From: an uncultured Rhizobiaceae bacterium
GTDB taxonomy: Bacteria; Pseudomonadota; Alphaproteobacteria; Rhizobiales; Rhizobiaceae
Direction: 5' to 3'
Assembly: GCA_951813045.1 (NCBI GenBank)
Contig: CATOTF010000002.1
Location: 744,001-808,000, forward strand
DNA: 64,000 nt
The translations under genes and the position numbers were made by a program. Shown in pieces: positions 44,965 to 52,661 of this stretch; the first letter of the stretch is position 1, and every line of letters begins with the position of its first letter. The notes beneath the pieces were generated by a model. The model was not told where the DNA came from. It saw nothing but the letters and a program-made list of their open reading frames with translations, and did no database searches.

Positions 44965-45503
44965 CAGGTGATATTCCGCGGGCCGGATTTTTCGACGAAA
45001 CAGACCCGTTGTCCCATATCGTTTAGTGCGCTCAAATCCGCCGCTTCATCCGTCAATGCATGGACGATCATGTGTTCGGTTTCCGTTTCGACCGTGACTG
45101 TGCCAGGTGTGATTGTGATAGAATTGGCAAATAACATTTTGCCAAAGTCGCTGGTTTGATTTGCTGGCACTCCGATCAACCGTTGGCGTGTGGGTGTCTC
45201 GCGGGCCAGAATAACCTTCGCAACTGCCCAATCTGCCTTTCCAATTTCAATTGTCAGCCAAATTAGGTATTTTAGTAAAGCGATGGGATGGAGATCGAGA
45301 GCCTGATCGTTATCAACCAATTCCAGTTTATGAATGATCCAAGCGCAAAGCATCGCTGAAATCACTCCAAAAAAGATGATCAGCGGCTGGTAAATGCCTG
45401 ACATTAAAAGCCATAAGGCAAATAATGATAAAAGTAATGCTATTTGGCGAATGAAACCGCTCCGCAGCTGGTCTGAATGTCCAATCGAAAGGATTGGTTG
45501 CAT
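44964..45503 (-). CDS. mrpE: Mrp antiporter subunit E
   Basis: A 179-aa MnhE protein and the first gene of the operon. Two N-terminal helices precede the soluble domain with ANSITITPGTVTVETETEHM and IVHALTDEAADL. Transcription from here would give E-F-G-MbhD-B-C-D-D-(116 aa)-D and possibly read on into msrB and ptrB. The promoter should lie in the 433-base gap before mucR. Confidence 0.93.
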   Translation of the reverse strand: MQPILSIGHSDQLRSGFIRQIALLLSLFALWLLMSGIYQPLIIFFGVISAMLCAWIIHKLELVDNDQALDLHPIALLKYLIWLTIEIGKADWAVAKVILARETPTRQRLIGVPANQTSDFGKMLFANSITITPGTVTVETETEHMIVHALTDEAADLSALNDMGQRVCFVEKSGPRNIT

Positions 45504-45936
45504 TCTTTTTATGTACGGTTATTCCGGCTTGTCGCAAGGCCGATTGTTGGAATTATTCACAATTTCGCAACGGAATGTGAATTTCAATCGTTGCAATCTG
45601 CCGGAGCAGGAGGCTCAATCGTGCAGAACGGGGTTAAATCCCGCTTAACTGGTGCATTTAATCAGTAGAGTAGGTTTAATGTAAGTAATCATATAGTTTT
45701 TCGGATATTCTAATTTACTAGTAGATGTTATTGAGTTCACTGTTTTGCGGTAATAATACTCACAAGAAAATCCGACAGATTAACTTAGTATTGTTGACAT
45801 CATGAAATAGCCTCACTAATAGACCAATTACAGAGTCACTGCGATTGTCGACAAAAATTTGTAACGTCGACAGATTCTGAATGACGCGCAAATGCGTCCT
45901 AACTTTTACGAATAACCATATTTAGGGGCATCTAAA
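45504..45936. other. Intergenic region between mrpE and mucR (433 bases)
   Basis: No gene is supported here; short frames in it have no family marks. The half nearest mucR (about 45660-45860) is clearly A/T-rich with many TA steps, as expected for the promoter and for autoregulation by MucR-type proteins, which bind such DNA. Divergent promoters for mrpE and mucR must lie here. Confidence 0.6.
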
Positions 45937-46356
45937 ATGGAAATACAAAATAACGAAGACCAAACAATGCTGATGGAACTTACATCAGAAGTTGTTTGTG
46001 CATATGTGAGCAATAATCCAATTGCAGCTTCTGACTTAGCTGGTCTGATAAAGGAAGTGAATTCTGCATTGACATCCGTTTCGGGTGCTGAACAAGCTCC
46101 AGTGGTTGAAAAACAAAAACCGGCGGTATCCATTCGAAAGTCGCTCGGTCATGATCATTTGATCTGCCTTGAAGATGGAAAACCGTTTAAATCTCTAAAA
46201 CGGCATCTTAAAACTCACTACGATCTATCGCCCGACCAGTATCGCGAAAAATGGGGTCTACCGTCAGATTACCCTATGGTGGCACCTGCTTACGCGGAGG
46301 AGCGTTCGAGGCTCGCTCGCGAAATGGGTCTTGGAAGAAAACGCGCTGCTGCCTAA
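45937..46356 (+). CDS. mucR: Ros/MucR-family transcriptional regulator
   Basis: A 139-aa DNA-binding regulator typical of Rhizobiales, where MucR controls exopolysaccharide, motility and cell-cycle genes. The zinc-finger region runs from [20 protein letters not shown] to the conserved [18 protein letters not shown]. The usual second Cys is replaced by Asp: C77-x2-D80, with H90 and H94. Such variants are known among rhizobial homologs and use other residues to hold the fold. The N-terminal half is the oligomerising part. A strong terminator follows. Confidence 0.93.
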   Translation: MEIQNNEDQTMLMELTSEVVCAYVSNNPIAASDLAGLIKEVNSALTSVSGAEQAPVVEKQKPAVSIRKSLGHDHLICLEDGKPFKSLKRHLKTHYDLSPDQYREKWGLPSDYPMVAPAYAEERSRLAREMGLGRKRAAA

Positions 46357-46385
46357 AATTCAGCTGTCAACGTGAATTACTTTTT

Positions 46386-46419
46386 AAAAAGGTGTTCTTT
46401 CAAGAGCACCTTTTTTTTT
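46386..46419 (+). terminator. Intrinsic terminator after mucR
   Basis: GGTGTTCTT (46391-46399) pairs with AAGAGCACC (46402-46410, one G-U pair) and is followed by nine T; the A-run before the stem extends pairing with the T-run. It could act in both directions. Confidence 0.92.
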
Positions 46420-46504
46420 AATATTTTGAATTAAAAGCAGGTTTTAGGGGAGTGGCGGAAAAACATTTAATATTTATCCCCGCTCCTTGAAATAGGATTA
46501 TTAT

Positions 46505-46528
46505 GGCGATGTAGTGTTTGACAAACCC
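46505..46528 (+). repeat. Left terminal inverted repeat of the IS1595 transposon
   Basis: 24 bases from GGCGATG to ACAAACCC, perfectly inverted at 49589-49612. The 8-base target repeat ATTATTAT abuts it at 46497-46504. Confidence 0.97.
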
Positions 46529-46573
46529 AGTACGAATAGGGTATAAACTGGCATCAAATCAGGAACGCTAGTT

Positions 46574-47551
46574 ATGTCTATTCTATCCCGCTCTTACTTC
46601 CATTGTGAAAAAGCCGCTTTTAAGCATGTAGAGGCTTCTCTATGGCCGAATGGACCTTCTTGCCCTCATTGCGGTGGTACTGATCGCATTAAGCAGATGG
46701 ATGGTATTCGCACCAAACCCTCTAAGAAGAACCCAGAAGGTGTTGAGCGCTTTGGCGTAAAGAAATGCTACGATTGCCGTGGCCAGTTCACGGTCCGCAA
46801 AGGCACTATCTTTGAGGAAAGCCACCTACCAATGCACAAGTGGCTACAGGCCATCTATTTGATGACTTCCAGTAAAAAGGGTATTTCCAGCCATCAGATG
46901 GCCCGTACATTGGAAATTCAGGTTAAATCCGCATGGTTTCTCACCCACCGTATTCGTGCCGCTATGGCATCCGGCCTATTCGATATGTCCCCCATGGGCG
47001 GTGAAGGCATGACTGTGGAAGCCGATGAAACCTATATCGGTAAGAAAGAAGACCAAACACCACCGGAAGCCCGTAAAGGTCGCCCTTACATCAGTAAGAA
47101 GTCTGGCGTACAAAAAATGGCCGTTGTATCTCTAGTTGAACGTGTTGGCCGTGTTCGCTCTTTCCACGTTGATAATGCAACTAAGAAGTCTGTAACCGAG
47201 ATTGTTTGGCACAATGTATCCCGTCAAAGCGCCCTGTATACTGACGAAAGCCGCCTATACAACGATGTGCGTCCCAAGTTCGCAACATCCGGCATGGTCA
47301 AGCATTCTGATGGTGAATATGTCCGTGGTGACATTCACACAAACACCGTTGAGGGCTTCTACAGCATTTTCAAACGCGGCATGAAGGGTGTGTATCAGCA
47401 CTGCAAAGAAAAGCACCTACACCGCTATTTGGCCGAATATGACTTCCGTTATAACAACCGCGTTCGTTTGGGCGTGGATGATGTGGAACGCGCTAACATT
47501 GCGTTGTTGGGTGTTGTTGGGAAGCGCCTCACATATAGGTCAGCTCGTTAA
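46574..47551 (+). CDS. IS1595-family transposase (ISXO2-like)
   Basis: A 325-aa DDE-type transposase. The N-terminal zinc ribbon has CPHCGG near residue 30 and CYDCRGQFTVRKGTIFE near 65. The catalytic domain shows Asp in TVEADETYIGKKE, Asp in SALYTDESRLYND, and the HTNTVEGFYSIFKRGMKGVY segment near 265 with the last acidic residue, ending HRYLAEYDFRYNNR. The frame is complete, so the element may still move. Confidence 0.95.
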   Translation: MSILSRSYFHCEKAAFKHVEASLWPNGPSCPHCGGTDRIKQMDGIRTKPSKKNPEGVERFGVKKCYDCRGQFTVRKGTIFEESHLPMHKWLQAIYLMTSSKKGISSHQMARTLEIQVKSAWFLTHRIRAAMASGLFDMSPMGGEGMTVEADETYIGKKEDQTPPEARKGRPYISKKSGVQKMAVVSLVERVGRVRSFHVDNATKKSVTEIVWHNVSRQSALYTDESRLYNDVRPKFATSGMVKHSDGEYVRGDIHTNTVEGFYSIFKRGMKGVYQHCKEKHLHRYLAEYDFRYNNRVRLGVDDVERANIALLGVVGKRLTYRSAR

Positions 47552-47707
47552 TTCCGTAGCGCCAAGTAAGAAAAACAAACCACGGCAACTCAATTTTTGG
47601 AACCAAAGCGATAGTAAAAAATCCCGCGTTGGTAAGAGATATTAAATCTCTTGACGCAGTTTACTCCCACAGTTTGGTGACCTAGAATCGGGCATAGGAA
47701 ACTATTC

Positions 47708-48517
47708 ATGTCCAAGTTTAAAGAGGTAGAATTCAAATTATTTGGCTTGCAGCACGAGAAAGACGGTGCTGTGAGGGCGGATATTTTTGCGAAAAAACTT
47801 GGGCAGTTTATTGATGGATTGAAGTCTGCAGACAAATTTATCAACGGTCAAAAAAGCCTCAACTACCTGATCACTGATTTGGAATACGGAAGTGCCGTAG
47901 CTCGAATAAGTGAAGCACAGATAAGCAACAAAGTGCCTATCAAGAGTTCCAGCATAGAGCTTGTCGAGAATGCTATGTCTGACATTCGTGATGGAAAGCG
48001 AATTGACAAAGACTTTCCGCCTAGAGTTTTGAAGACCATCGCAGACCTAGGAAATGGTTCTCACAAAGAGTTCTCCCATGGCGAAATCGACTTTATAGGC
48101 AAAACTGACAATGTTGTTCGGATTGACGATTTTTTTGACAGGCGGGCAGACAAAGCGTTTCAGCAAACTGCTTTTCAGGTCGAAGAATCTGATGCTTATT
48201 CTGGAGTTGCGTTCGTAGAGTACAGCGGCACCGTCAAAGAGGTTGATCTGCGCGGTACGATTGCGAGTGCAAAACTGTTTTTAACGGCTGGTGGTGCTGA
48301 AATAGACTGCATATGCAATTCTGTTTCCGTTGATAATCTCGCTTCTGCATTAGATCATAAGGTGATGGTGAGCGGCAAAGCTTTTTACGACGGGCAAAGC
48401 AAGTTGCCCGAAAGAATCGATATCAACAACATTCGAATTTTGAAAGCGGATGCAAACCTCCTTCGATGGGAAGGGAGGTTCCACTTTGAGCCCTCTGAAT
48501 TGGGTGGGGCTATTTGA
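47708..48517 (+). CDS. Unknown 269-aa protein, cargo of the IS1595 transposon
   Basis: I do not recognise a family. The protein is soluble (no membrane helix or signal), mixed alpha/beta by pattern, with an acidic middle (FSHGEIDFIGKTDNVVRIDD) and a C-terminal half that reads like a beta-rich fold (SGTVKEVDLRGTIASAKLFL; KVMVSGKAFYDGQ). AGGA lies 9 bases before the ATG. Its stop overlaps the start of the PIN gene (TGATG), so the two are translationally coupled. That arrangement, small coupled genes with a PIN nuclease second, is common in toxin-antitoxin and defence pairs; an antitoxin, adaptor or nucleic-acid-binding role is inference only. Confidence 0.8.
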   Translation: MSKFKEVEFKLFGLQHEKDGAVRADIFAKKLGQFIDGLKSADKFINGQKSLNYLITDLEYGSAVARISEAQISNKVPIKSSSIELVENAMSDIRDGKRIDKDFPPRVLKTIADLGNGSHKEFSHGEIDFIGKTDNVVRIDDFFDRRADKAFQQTAFQVEESDAYSGVAFVEYSGTVKEVDLRGTIASAKLFLTAGGAEIDCICNSVSVDNLASALDHKVMVSGKAFYDGQSKLPERIDINNIRILKADANLLRWEGRFHFEPSELGGAI

Positions 48518-49083
48518 TGAAGAACCTTTTTTGGGATTCCAATGTCTTCATTGCATTCATCAATGATGAGAACGAAGCCTACGACGTCGATAGCATCCGT
48601 CAATTTCTGATGGAGTGCCAAGGCAAAGGCAAGAAGTATCACATATACGCTTCAACGATGTCATTGGCAGAAGTCACACCTGGAAAAATGAAAAGTCAGG
48701 AATATGGGGAGTTTCAAGATTTCCTCAATGATTTTGAAGGTGTGATTGACTTAATTTCTCCAGACCCAAACATCATTAAACTTGCCGGCCATTTAAAGGA
48801 CAAAAAATACAAAAAGGGGTCGTCTGACAAAAGAATAATGACTATGGGCGATGCGATAATTGTAGCGACTGCAGTGGAATTGGAGGATACTTTTAATGTC
48901 CCGATTACTCATTTTCACACCTTCGATGATGGTAAGGGGAAAATCGGACCAGAAGGTGCCAAAGGTATTTCTCTCTTAAATTTCGCCGAGTGGTGTGAAG
49001 GAATCGAAGACGATCCCCACGTTGCGCGTGTATTGGAATTGGACATTTGCAAACCAAATCACCCCGAAAAGCACCTAGTATGA
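48517..49083 (+). CDS. PIN-domain protein, cargo of the IS1595 transposon
   Basis: A 188-aa PIN-like putative ribonuclease. Acidic residues expected of a PIN active site are visible: D7 in LFWDSNVFIAF, Glu in STMSLAEVTPG, Asp in TMGDAIIVATAVEL and Asp in THFHTFDDGKG. It is longer than most VapC toxins (about 130-140 aa), with a C-terminal extension after the PIN fold (NFAEWCEGIEDDPHVARVLE). ATG 48517 overlaps the upstream stop. Targets unknown; RNA cleavage is the family expectation. Confidence 0.85.
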   Translation: MKNLFWDSNVFIAFINDENEAYDVDSIRQFLMECQGKGKKYHIYASTMSLAEVTPGKMKSQEYGEFQDFLNDFEGVIDLISPDPNIIKLAGHLKDKKYKKGSSDKRIMTMGDAIIVATAVELEDTFNVPITHFHTFDDGKGKIGPEGAKGISLLNFAEWCEGIEDDPHVARVLELDICKPNHPEKHLV

Positions 49084-49235
49084 CCAAAGAAAAAACCCAA
49101 ATCGACAAATTCCGCGATACCGCCCGTGAGCTAGAAGCGGACGAATCCGAAGCTGCGTTTGACGCAAAGCTGCGTAAGCTTGTTGGTGCTCCTACAAAGG
49201 AACAGGAAGCTGAAGCTACAAAAGAGAAGAAATAA
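49080..49235 (+). CDS. Small charged protein, third cargo gene of the IS1595 transposon
   Basis: A 51-aa, highly charged, probably helical protein (KFRDTARELEADESEAAFDA, then KLRKLVGAPT). Its ATG overlaps the PIN stop by ATGA. Short proteins with this ARELE-DE-E-FD pattern are, to my recollection, often found beside ISXO2-like transposases, which would make it part of the element rather than of the PIN unit; I cannot confirm that here. Confidence 0.65.
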   Translation: MTKEKTQIDKFRDTARELEADESEAAFDAKLRKLVGAPTKEQEAEATKEKK

Positions 49236-49238
49236 CGC

Positions 49239-49361
49239 TTAGTCGTATGCGTCTCTCAGCTTCAAGTATTCAATAGCAAGCATTAGAATGCCAGCTTGAA
49301 AGTCGTCATGATTGAACAACGCCTCTATTAAGGCGTGTTCAAGGGTTTGTCGCAGGCTCAT
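49239..49361 (-). CDS. Possible 40-aa ORF at the right side of the IS1595 transposon
   Basis: A 40-aa frame on the minus strand, MSLRQTLEHALIEALFNHDD then FQAGILMLAIEYLKLRDAYD, with AGGGG about 9 bases before the ATG. Composition is that of a real small helical protein. It converges on the cargo operon with 3 bases between stops. No family known to me. Confidence 0.45.
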   Translation of the reverse strand: MSLRQTLEHALIEALFNHDDFQAGILMLAIEYLKLRDAYD

Positions 49362-49588
49362 ATTCACTACCCCTCAGTAGATTATAATGTTCGTAAGAGG
49401 ACACAAAACAAAAGAGGAGTCCACTTTTTAGCAAAATTAATCATGCTTGCAGCAATGTGGATGAGCACATTACTTTACCTTTCGTTAAGTGATAATAACG
49501 CAACGTAAGGCTTCTAATATCCCTCATATTGTTGCCTTAGGGTGGATGGGTTACTGTCGCAGGCGGCTCACCACCCGATTATATTGAC
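49362..49588. other. Non-coding right-hand part of the IS1595 transposon
   Basis: No convincing gene. It contains the upstream region of the 40-aa ORF and a 21-codon open stretch from 49450 without support. The last 50 bases approach the right inverted repeat. Confidence 0.5.
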
Positions 49589-49612
49589 GGGTTTGTCAAA
49601 CACTACATCGCC
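49589..49612 (-). repeat. Right terminal inverted repeat of the IS1595 transposon
   Basis: Perfect inverse of 46505-46528, ending CTACATCGCC, followed by the second ATTATTAT at 49613-49620. Confidence 0.97.
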
Positions 49613-49654
49613 ATTATTATCCTATAAATTCTTCTCTGGGAGCCTGCGACAACT

Positions 49655-50239
49655 ATGAAGATCACCGATTCAAACCTTTCCGCCAATTCCTTTCCTGAAA
49701 GTACGGGTATTCGCCGTTCGGATAATATTCAGCCTCATCGGGCTGAATTTCTTAACATTGAAGCAAAATCTAACCATCAATCGCACGATAAGACGTCTTG
49801 TGGTGAAAATGTTTTTCGCCTTCAGACATCCGTCGATCTACAATATGTCAAGGACGATACCGCCACTCCAATGTTACCATACGGAGAGGCGGTTTGCGCG
49901 TTATGCGAGAAAACTGTCTCACTAGCGTTGGGTATTTCGTTAGAGGGCCTTTTGGCTAAAACACGTTGCAATGCAGAAACGGCATTGGCCCGACAAATTG
50001 CGATGTATTTGTGCCACACCACATTTAGCCTGTTATTAACGGAAATTGGCGTGCACTTTGGGAGAGATAGAACCACTGTATCCTATGCCTGTGCATTGGT
50101 GGAAGATAAACGGGATGATCCTGAATTCGATTTAATGCTGAGCCAACTTGAAGCTTGTCAATCCCAGCCTAAAATGGGTCTTGATCCCGGAGTAAAATTG
50201 GCCAGATTTTGGGACGTTTGTGTTTTTGATCTGGTTTAG
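49655..50239 (+). CDS. DnaA domain IV-like helix-turn-helix protein, 3' end replaced by IS21
   Basis: A 194-aa frame. Residues 113-170 resemble DnaA domain IV: ARQIAMYLCHTTFSLLLTEI, then HFGRDRTTVSYACALVEDKR. Stand-alone proteins with this domain occur in Rhizobiales near mucR and sufE; a regulatory DNA-binding role is likely. GGGAG precedes the start. From about residue 176 (GLDPGVKLARFWDVCVFDLV) the sequence is the terminal region of the IS21 element, since CGGAGTAAAATT at 50188-50199 is repeated inverted at the other IS end. The native C-terminus is thus lost, though the domain itself is complete. The IS1595 transposon sits 35 bases upstream and probably cut its promoter away. Confidence 0.78.
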   Translation: MKITDSNLSANSFPESTGIRRSDNIQPHRAEFLNIEAKSNHQSHDKTSCGENVFRLQTSVDLQYVKDDTATPMLPYGEAVCALCEKTVSLALGISLEGLLAKTRCNAETALARQIAMYLCHTTFSLLLTEIGVHFGRDRTTVSYACALVEDKRDDPEFDLMLSQLEACQSQPKMGLDPGVKLARFWDVCVFDLV

Positions 50240-50241
50240 TG

Positions 50242-51018
50242 TCAGTTGATTTGAACAGATTTTTGTTTTCGGCTCTGGTGCAACCTGTAGCTTTCACCAT
50301 TCATCTCCAGGATGTGGACGTGGTGTGTCAGCCGGTCGAGTATTGCGCCCGTTAGGCGTTCTGATCCGAAGACCTCTGTCCATTCGTCGAATGGTAGATT
50401 GGATGTGATGATGATGGAACCGCGTTCATACCGTTGGCTGATTACTTCGAACAGCAACTCCGCCCCGGTTTTGGAGAGAGGGACGAAGCCCAGTTCGTCA
50501 ATGATCAGCAGGTCTTGAGCTGCCAGTTGTTTTTGATGCCGTTGCAAGCGACGTTCATCAACGGCCTCGATCATCTCATGAACCAGTGCAGCAGCCGTGG
50601 TGAAGCGGACTTTCATCCCCTTTTGGCAGGCAGCCAGTCCAAGGCCGAGGGCAACATGGGTTTTGCCGGTTCCACTTGGTCCTAACGCGATGATGTTTTG
50701 GCGTTTCGCAGCGTACTCGCAACGGGCCAGTTCCATCACGAGCACCTTGTTCACTGACGGGATCGTTTTGAAGTCAAAGCTGTCGAGGCTCTTGGTTGCC
50801 GGGAACTTCGCAGCTTTGATGCGTCGCTCCACCATTCGGCGCTCACGTTCAATCAGCTCCAACTCACATAACCGCAGGAGATATTGGACATGATCCTTAT
50901 TCTCAGCGGCACATTGTTGGGCCTGTTTGGTATATTCACTCTGGAAGGTTGGCAGCCGAAGTTTGGTCAGATGATGTTTGAGTAGAACTTGCGGTGTATC
51001 GGTAACAGTGTCGTTCAT
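50242..51018 (-). CDS. istB: IS21-family helper ATPase IstB
   Basis: A 258-aa AAA+ protein that assists the transposase in target choice. Walker A ALGPSGTGKTHVALGLG is near residue 115; Walker B LLIIDELGFVPLSKTGAELL near 170; SERLTGAILDRLTHHVHILE closes the domain. It overlaps istA by four bases (ATGA). Confidence 0.95.
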   Translation of the reverse strand: MNDTVTDTPQVLLKHHLTKLRLPTFQSEYTKQAQQCAAENKDHVQYLLRLCELELIERERRMVERRIKAAKFPATKSLDSFDFKTIPSVNKVLVMELARCEYAAKRQNIIALGPSGTGKTHVALGLGLAACQKGMKVRFTTAAALVHEMIEAVDERRLQRHQKQLAAQDLLIIDELGFVPLSKTGAELLFEVISQRYERGSIIITSNLPFDEWTEVFGSERLTGAILDRLTHHVHILEMNGESYRLHQSRKQKSVQIN

Positions 51019-52523
51019 GCTGCCGCCTCCGACAACAGCACGGCATAGCTGGCAGGTTTTGTCGTCTCGACCACCGCTTTGGGCAAATAGGGGTAGATGT
51101 CGAGATCAAGCCTGGGCGGTCGCCGCTCGATCCGGCACAGAATAAGGTGCTTGATCGCATCATAGCCAATGGCACCCAGATCCAAAGCTTGTTGGATTGC
51201 GGCGTGAACGTGCTCCAGCTCAAAAGTTTCCAGCAGACGCAGGATCTGAACATACTCGCGTTTTCCCGCCTTACCCATGCGGGCTTCTAATAAACGATGA
51301 AGGATCGCAAATGCATCGGGTAAACCCCAGCCTTGCAATGGTGCCGCCTGATCGAGAGCACCTACCTTTTGTTCCAGCAAGGGCAGATAGTGAAGCGGGT
51401 CGAAGATCATGTCTGCCTTCTCATAAGACCGACGATGGCGGGCAATAATCTCGGTTCCACTGCCAATCACAACCTCATGGATGTAACCGCGAACCTGAAC
51501 CTCATGATGGGCAAAGGCGACAGGAACGGAGTAATCATTATTGCGGTAGCGGATCATCGAGATTGACGTTGCCCGCGTGCTAAACTTTTCACACGCGTCG
51601 TATGGCGTTGGGGGCAATGCCATCAGCGCGTCCAGGTCTCTCAGCAATCGTTCACCAATACTCTCACCATGTCCGCGAACAACATCATCCTGACGCTTCA
51701 GGCAGCATTCTTCCAACCAGGCGTTCAAGGCATCAAAGCTGTCGAACCGTGGGGCTGGGATGAGAAAGTTCCTGCGACCGTAACCAATGACGCCTTCGAC
51801 ATTCCCTTTATCATTGCCTTTGCCAGGGCGACCAAACTTATCCTCAAACAGATAGTGCGATTGTAGCTCTGAGAAAGTTCTCGTGCGTATCCGTTTGCCA
51901 CCGCCCAGGATCTTTGCAACTGCAATCACGGTGTTGTCGTAGAGCATCGACAACGGCACACCGCCGAAGAAAGCAAACGCAGCATTGTGACCGTCACAGA
52001 AGGCTTCTGTTGTTTCCGCCGGATACGCCTTCATGAAGAACGCATCCGAATGCGGCAACGATATAGCGATGTAATGCAGCTTGCGTTCGACACCGTCGAT
52101 CACGCCGAACGTCTCACCAAAATCGACCTGAGCATGGCCGGGCGCGTGAACCAGAGGAACAAACACCTCCTGGGTTCGTCTTTGCTTCTCACGCACATAA
52201 TCAGTGACAATGGTGATCCCGCCAGTGAACCCGTGCTCATCCCGTAACCGCGCATGAATACGCTTGGCTGTGTGCCGTTGCTTTTTGATGACCTTTTTGT
52301 CGTCTTTCAGGATCTGATCAATTATCCCAACAAACGGATCCAACTTCGGGCGAACAGGCGCGGTCGTTCTTTGATAACCGGGCGGAACCGAGTGCTTCAG
52401 GATCTTCGCCACGGTTTTGCGATCAATCCCGAACAAACGGGCCACCTCGCTATTGTTCTTCCCATCCACATGGCACGCTCGACGCACCCGACTATACAAA
52501 TCCACAGAATACATCTTCCCCAC
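51015..52523 (-). CDS. istA: IS21-family transposase IstA
   Basis: A 502-aa DDE transposase. The N-terminal helix-turn-helix is NNSEVARLFGIDRKTVAKIL; the integrase core has Asp in HAPGHAQVDFGETFGVID, a second Asp in LSMLYDNTVIAVAK and Glu in NVEGVIGYGRRNFLIP. Frame complete. Confidence 0.95.
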   Translation of the reverse strand: MGKMYSVDLYSRVRRACHVDGKNNSEVARLFGIDRKTVAKILKHSVPPGYQRTTAPVRPKLDPFVGIIDQILKDDKKVIKKQRHTAKRIHARLRDEHGFTGGITIVTDYVREKQRRTQEVFVPLVHAPGHAQVDFGETFGVIDGVERKLHYIAISLPHSDAFFMKAYPAETTEAFCDGHNAAFAFFGGVPLSMLYDNTVIAVAKILGGGKRIRTRTFSELQSHYLFEDKFGRPGKGNDKGNVEGVIGYGRRNFLIPAPRFDSFDALNAWLEECCLKRQDDVVRGHGESIGERLLRDLDALMALPPTPYDACEKFSTRATSISMIRYRNNDYSVPVAFAHHEVQVRGYIHEVVIGSGTEIIARHRRSYEKADMIFDPLHYLPLLEQKVGALDQAAPLQGWGLPDAFAILHRLLEARMGKAGKREYVQILRLLETFELEHVHAAIQQALDLGAIGYDAIKHLILCRIERRPPRLDLDIYPYLPKAVVETTKPASYAVLLSEAAA

Positions 52524-52661
52524 CTAATACTCACAAGCACAAGGTGTCAGAGTGCGGAATTTTACTCCGCGACGGTCAGATTACCCAACCATTTCTGTGG
52601 TCATTTTGTCTCCGGGATTCACACAATTGAAGTATCCCGCCAACGTCTTTGCCGACGCGTA

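Larger units (their letters stand above)
46505..49612 (+). mobile_element. IS1595-family transposon carrying a PIN-protein operon
   Basis: A 3108-bp element with perfect 24-bp terminal inverted repeats (46505-46528 and 49589-49612, starting GGCGATGTAGTG) and an 8-bp target duplication ATTATTAT (46497-46504 and 49613-49620), the length expected for IS1595. Beside the transposase (46574-47551) it holds three genes in the same direction (47708-49235) and a possible small ORF on the other strand. Cargo makes up about half of the element. It lies between the mucR terminator and a DnaA-domain gene, 35 bases before the latter's start codon counted from the second target repeat. Confidence 0.95.
50182..52578 (-). 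mobile_element. IS21-family insertion sequence
   Basis: About 2.4 kb holding istA and istB on the minus strand. Inverted copies of CGGAGTAAAATT at 50188-50199 and 52558-52569 mark the ends; the outermost bases are uncertain by about 10 on each side and I found no clear target duplication. It interrupts the 3' end of the DnaA-domain gene and ends about 85 bases from sufE. Confidence 0.82.

Noticed and set aside
45394-45668. Frames of 63-84 codons upstream of mrpE on the plus strand
   Set aside because: They overlap the mrpE start, lack domains and ribosome sites, and fit better as promoter-region sequence.
46449-46486. Hairpin GGAGTGG/CCGCTCC between mucR and the IS1595 transposon
   Set aside because: The stem is short with a G-U pair and a long loop; a much better terminator lies just before it.
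50169-50190. A target-site duplication for the IS21 element
   Set aside because: I compared about 12 bases on each side (TGGGTCTTGATCC and GATTACCCAACC) and found no convincing direct repeat, so the outer limits stay approximate.
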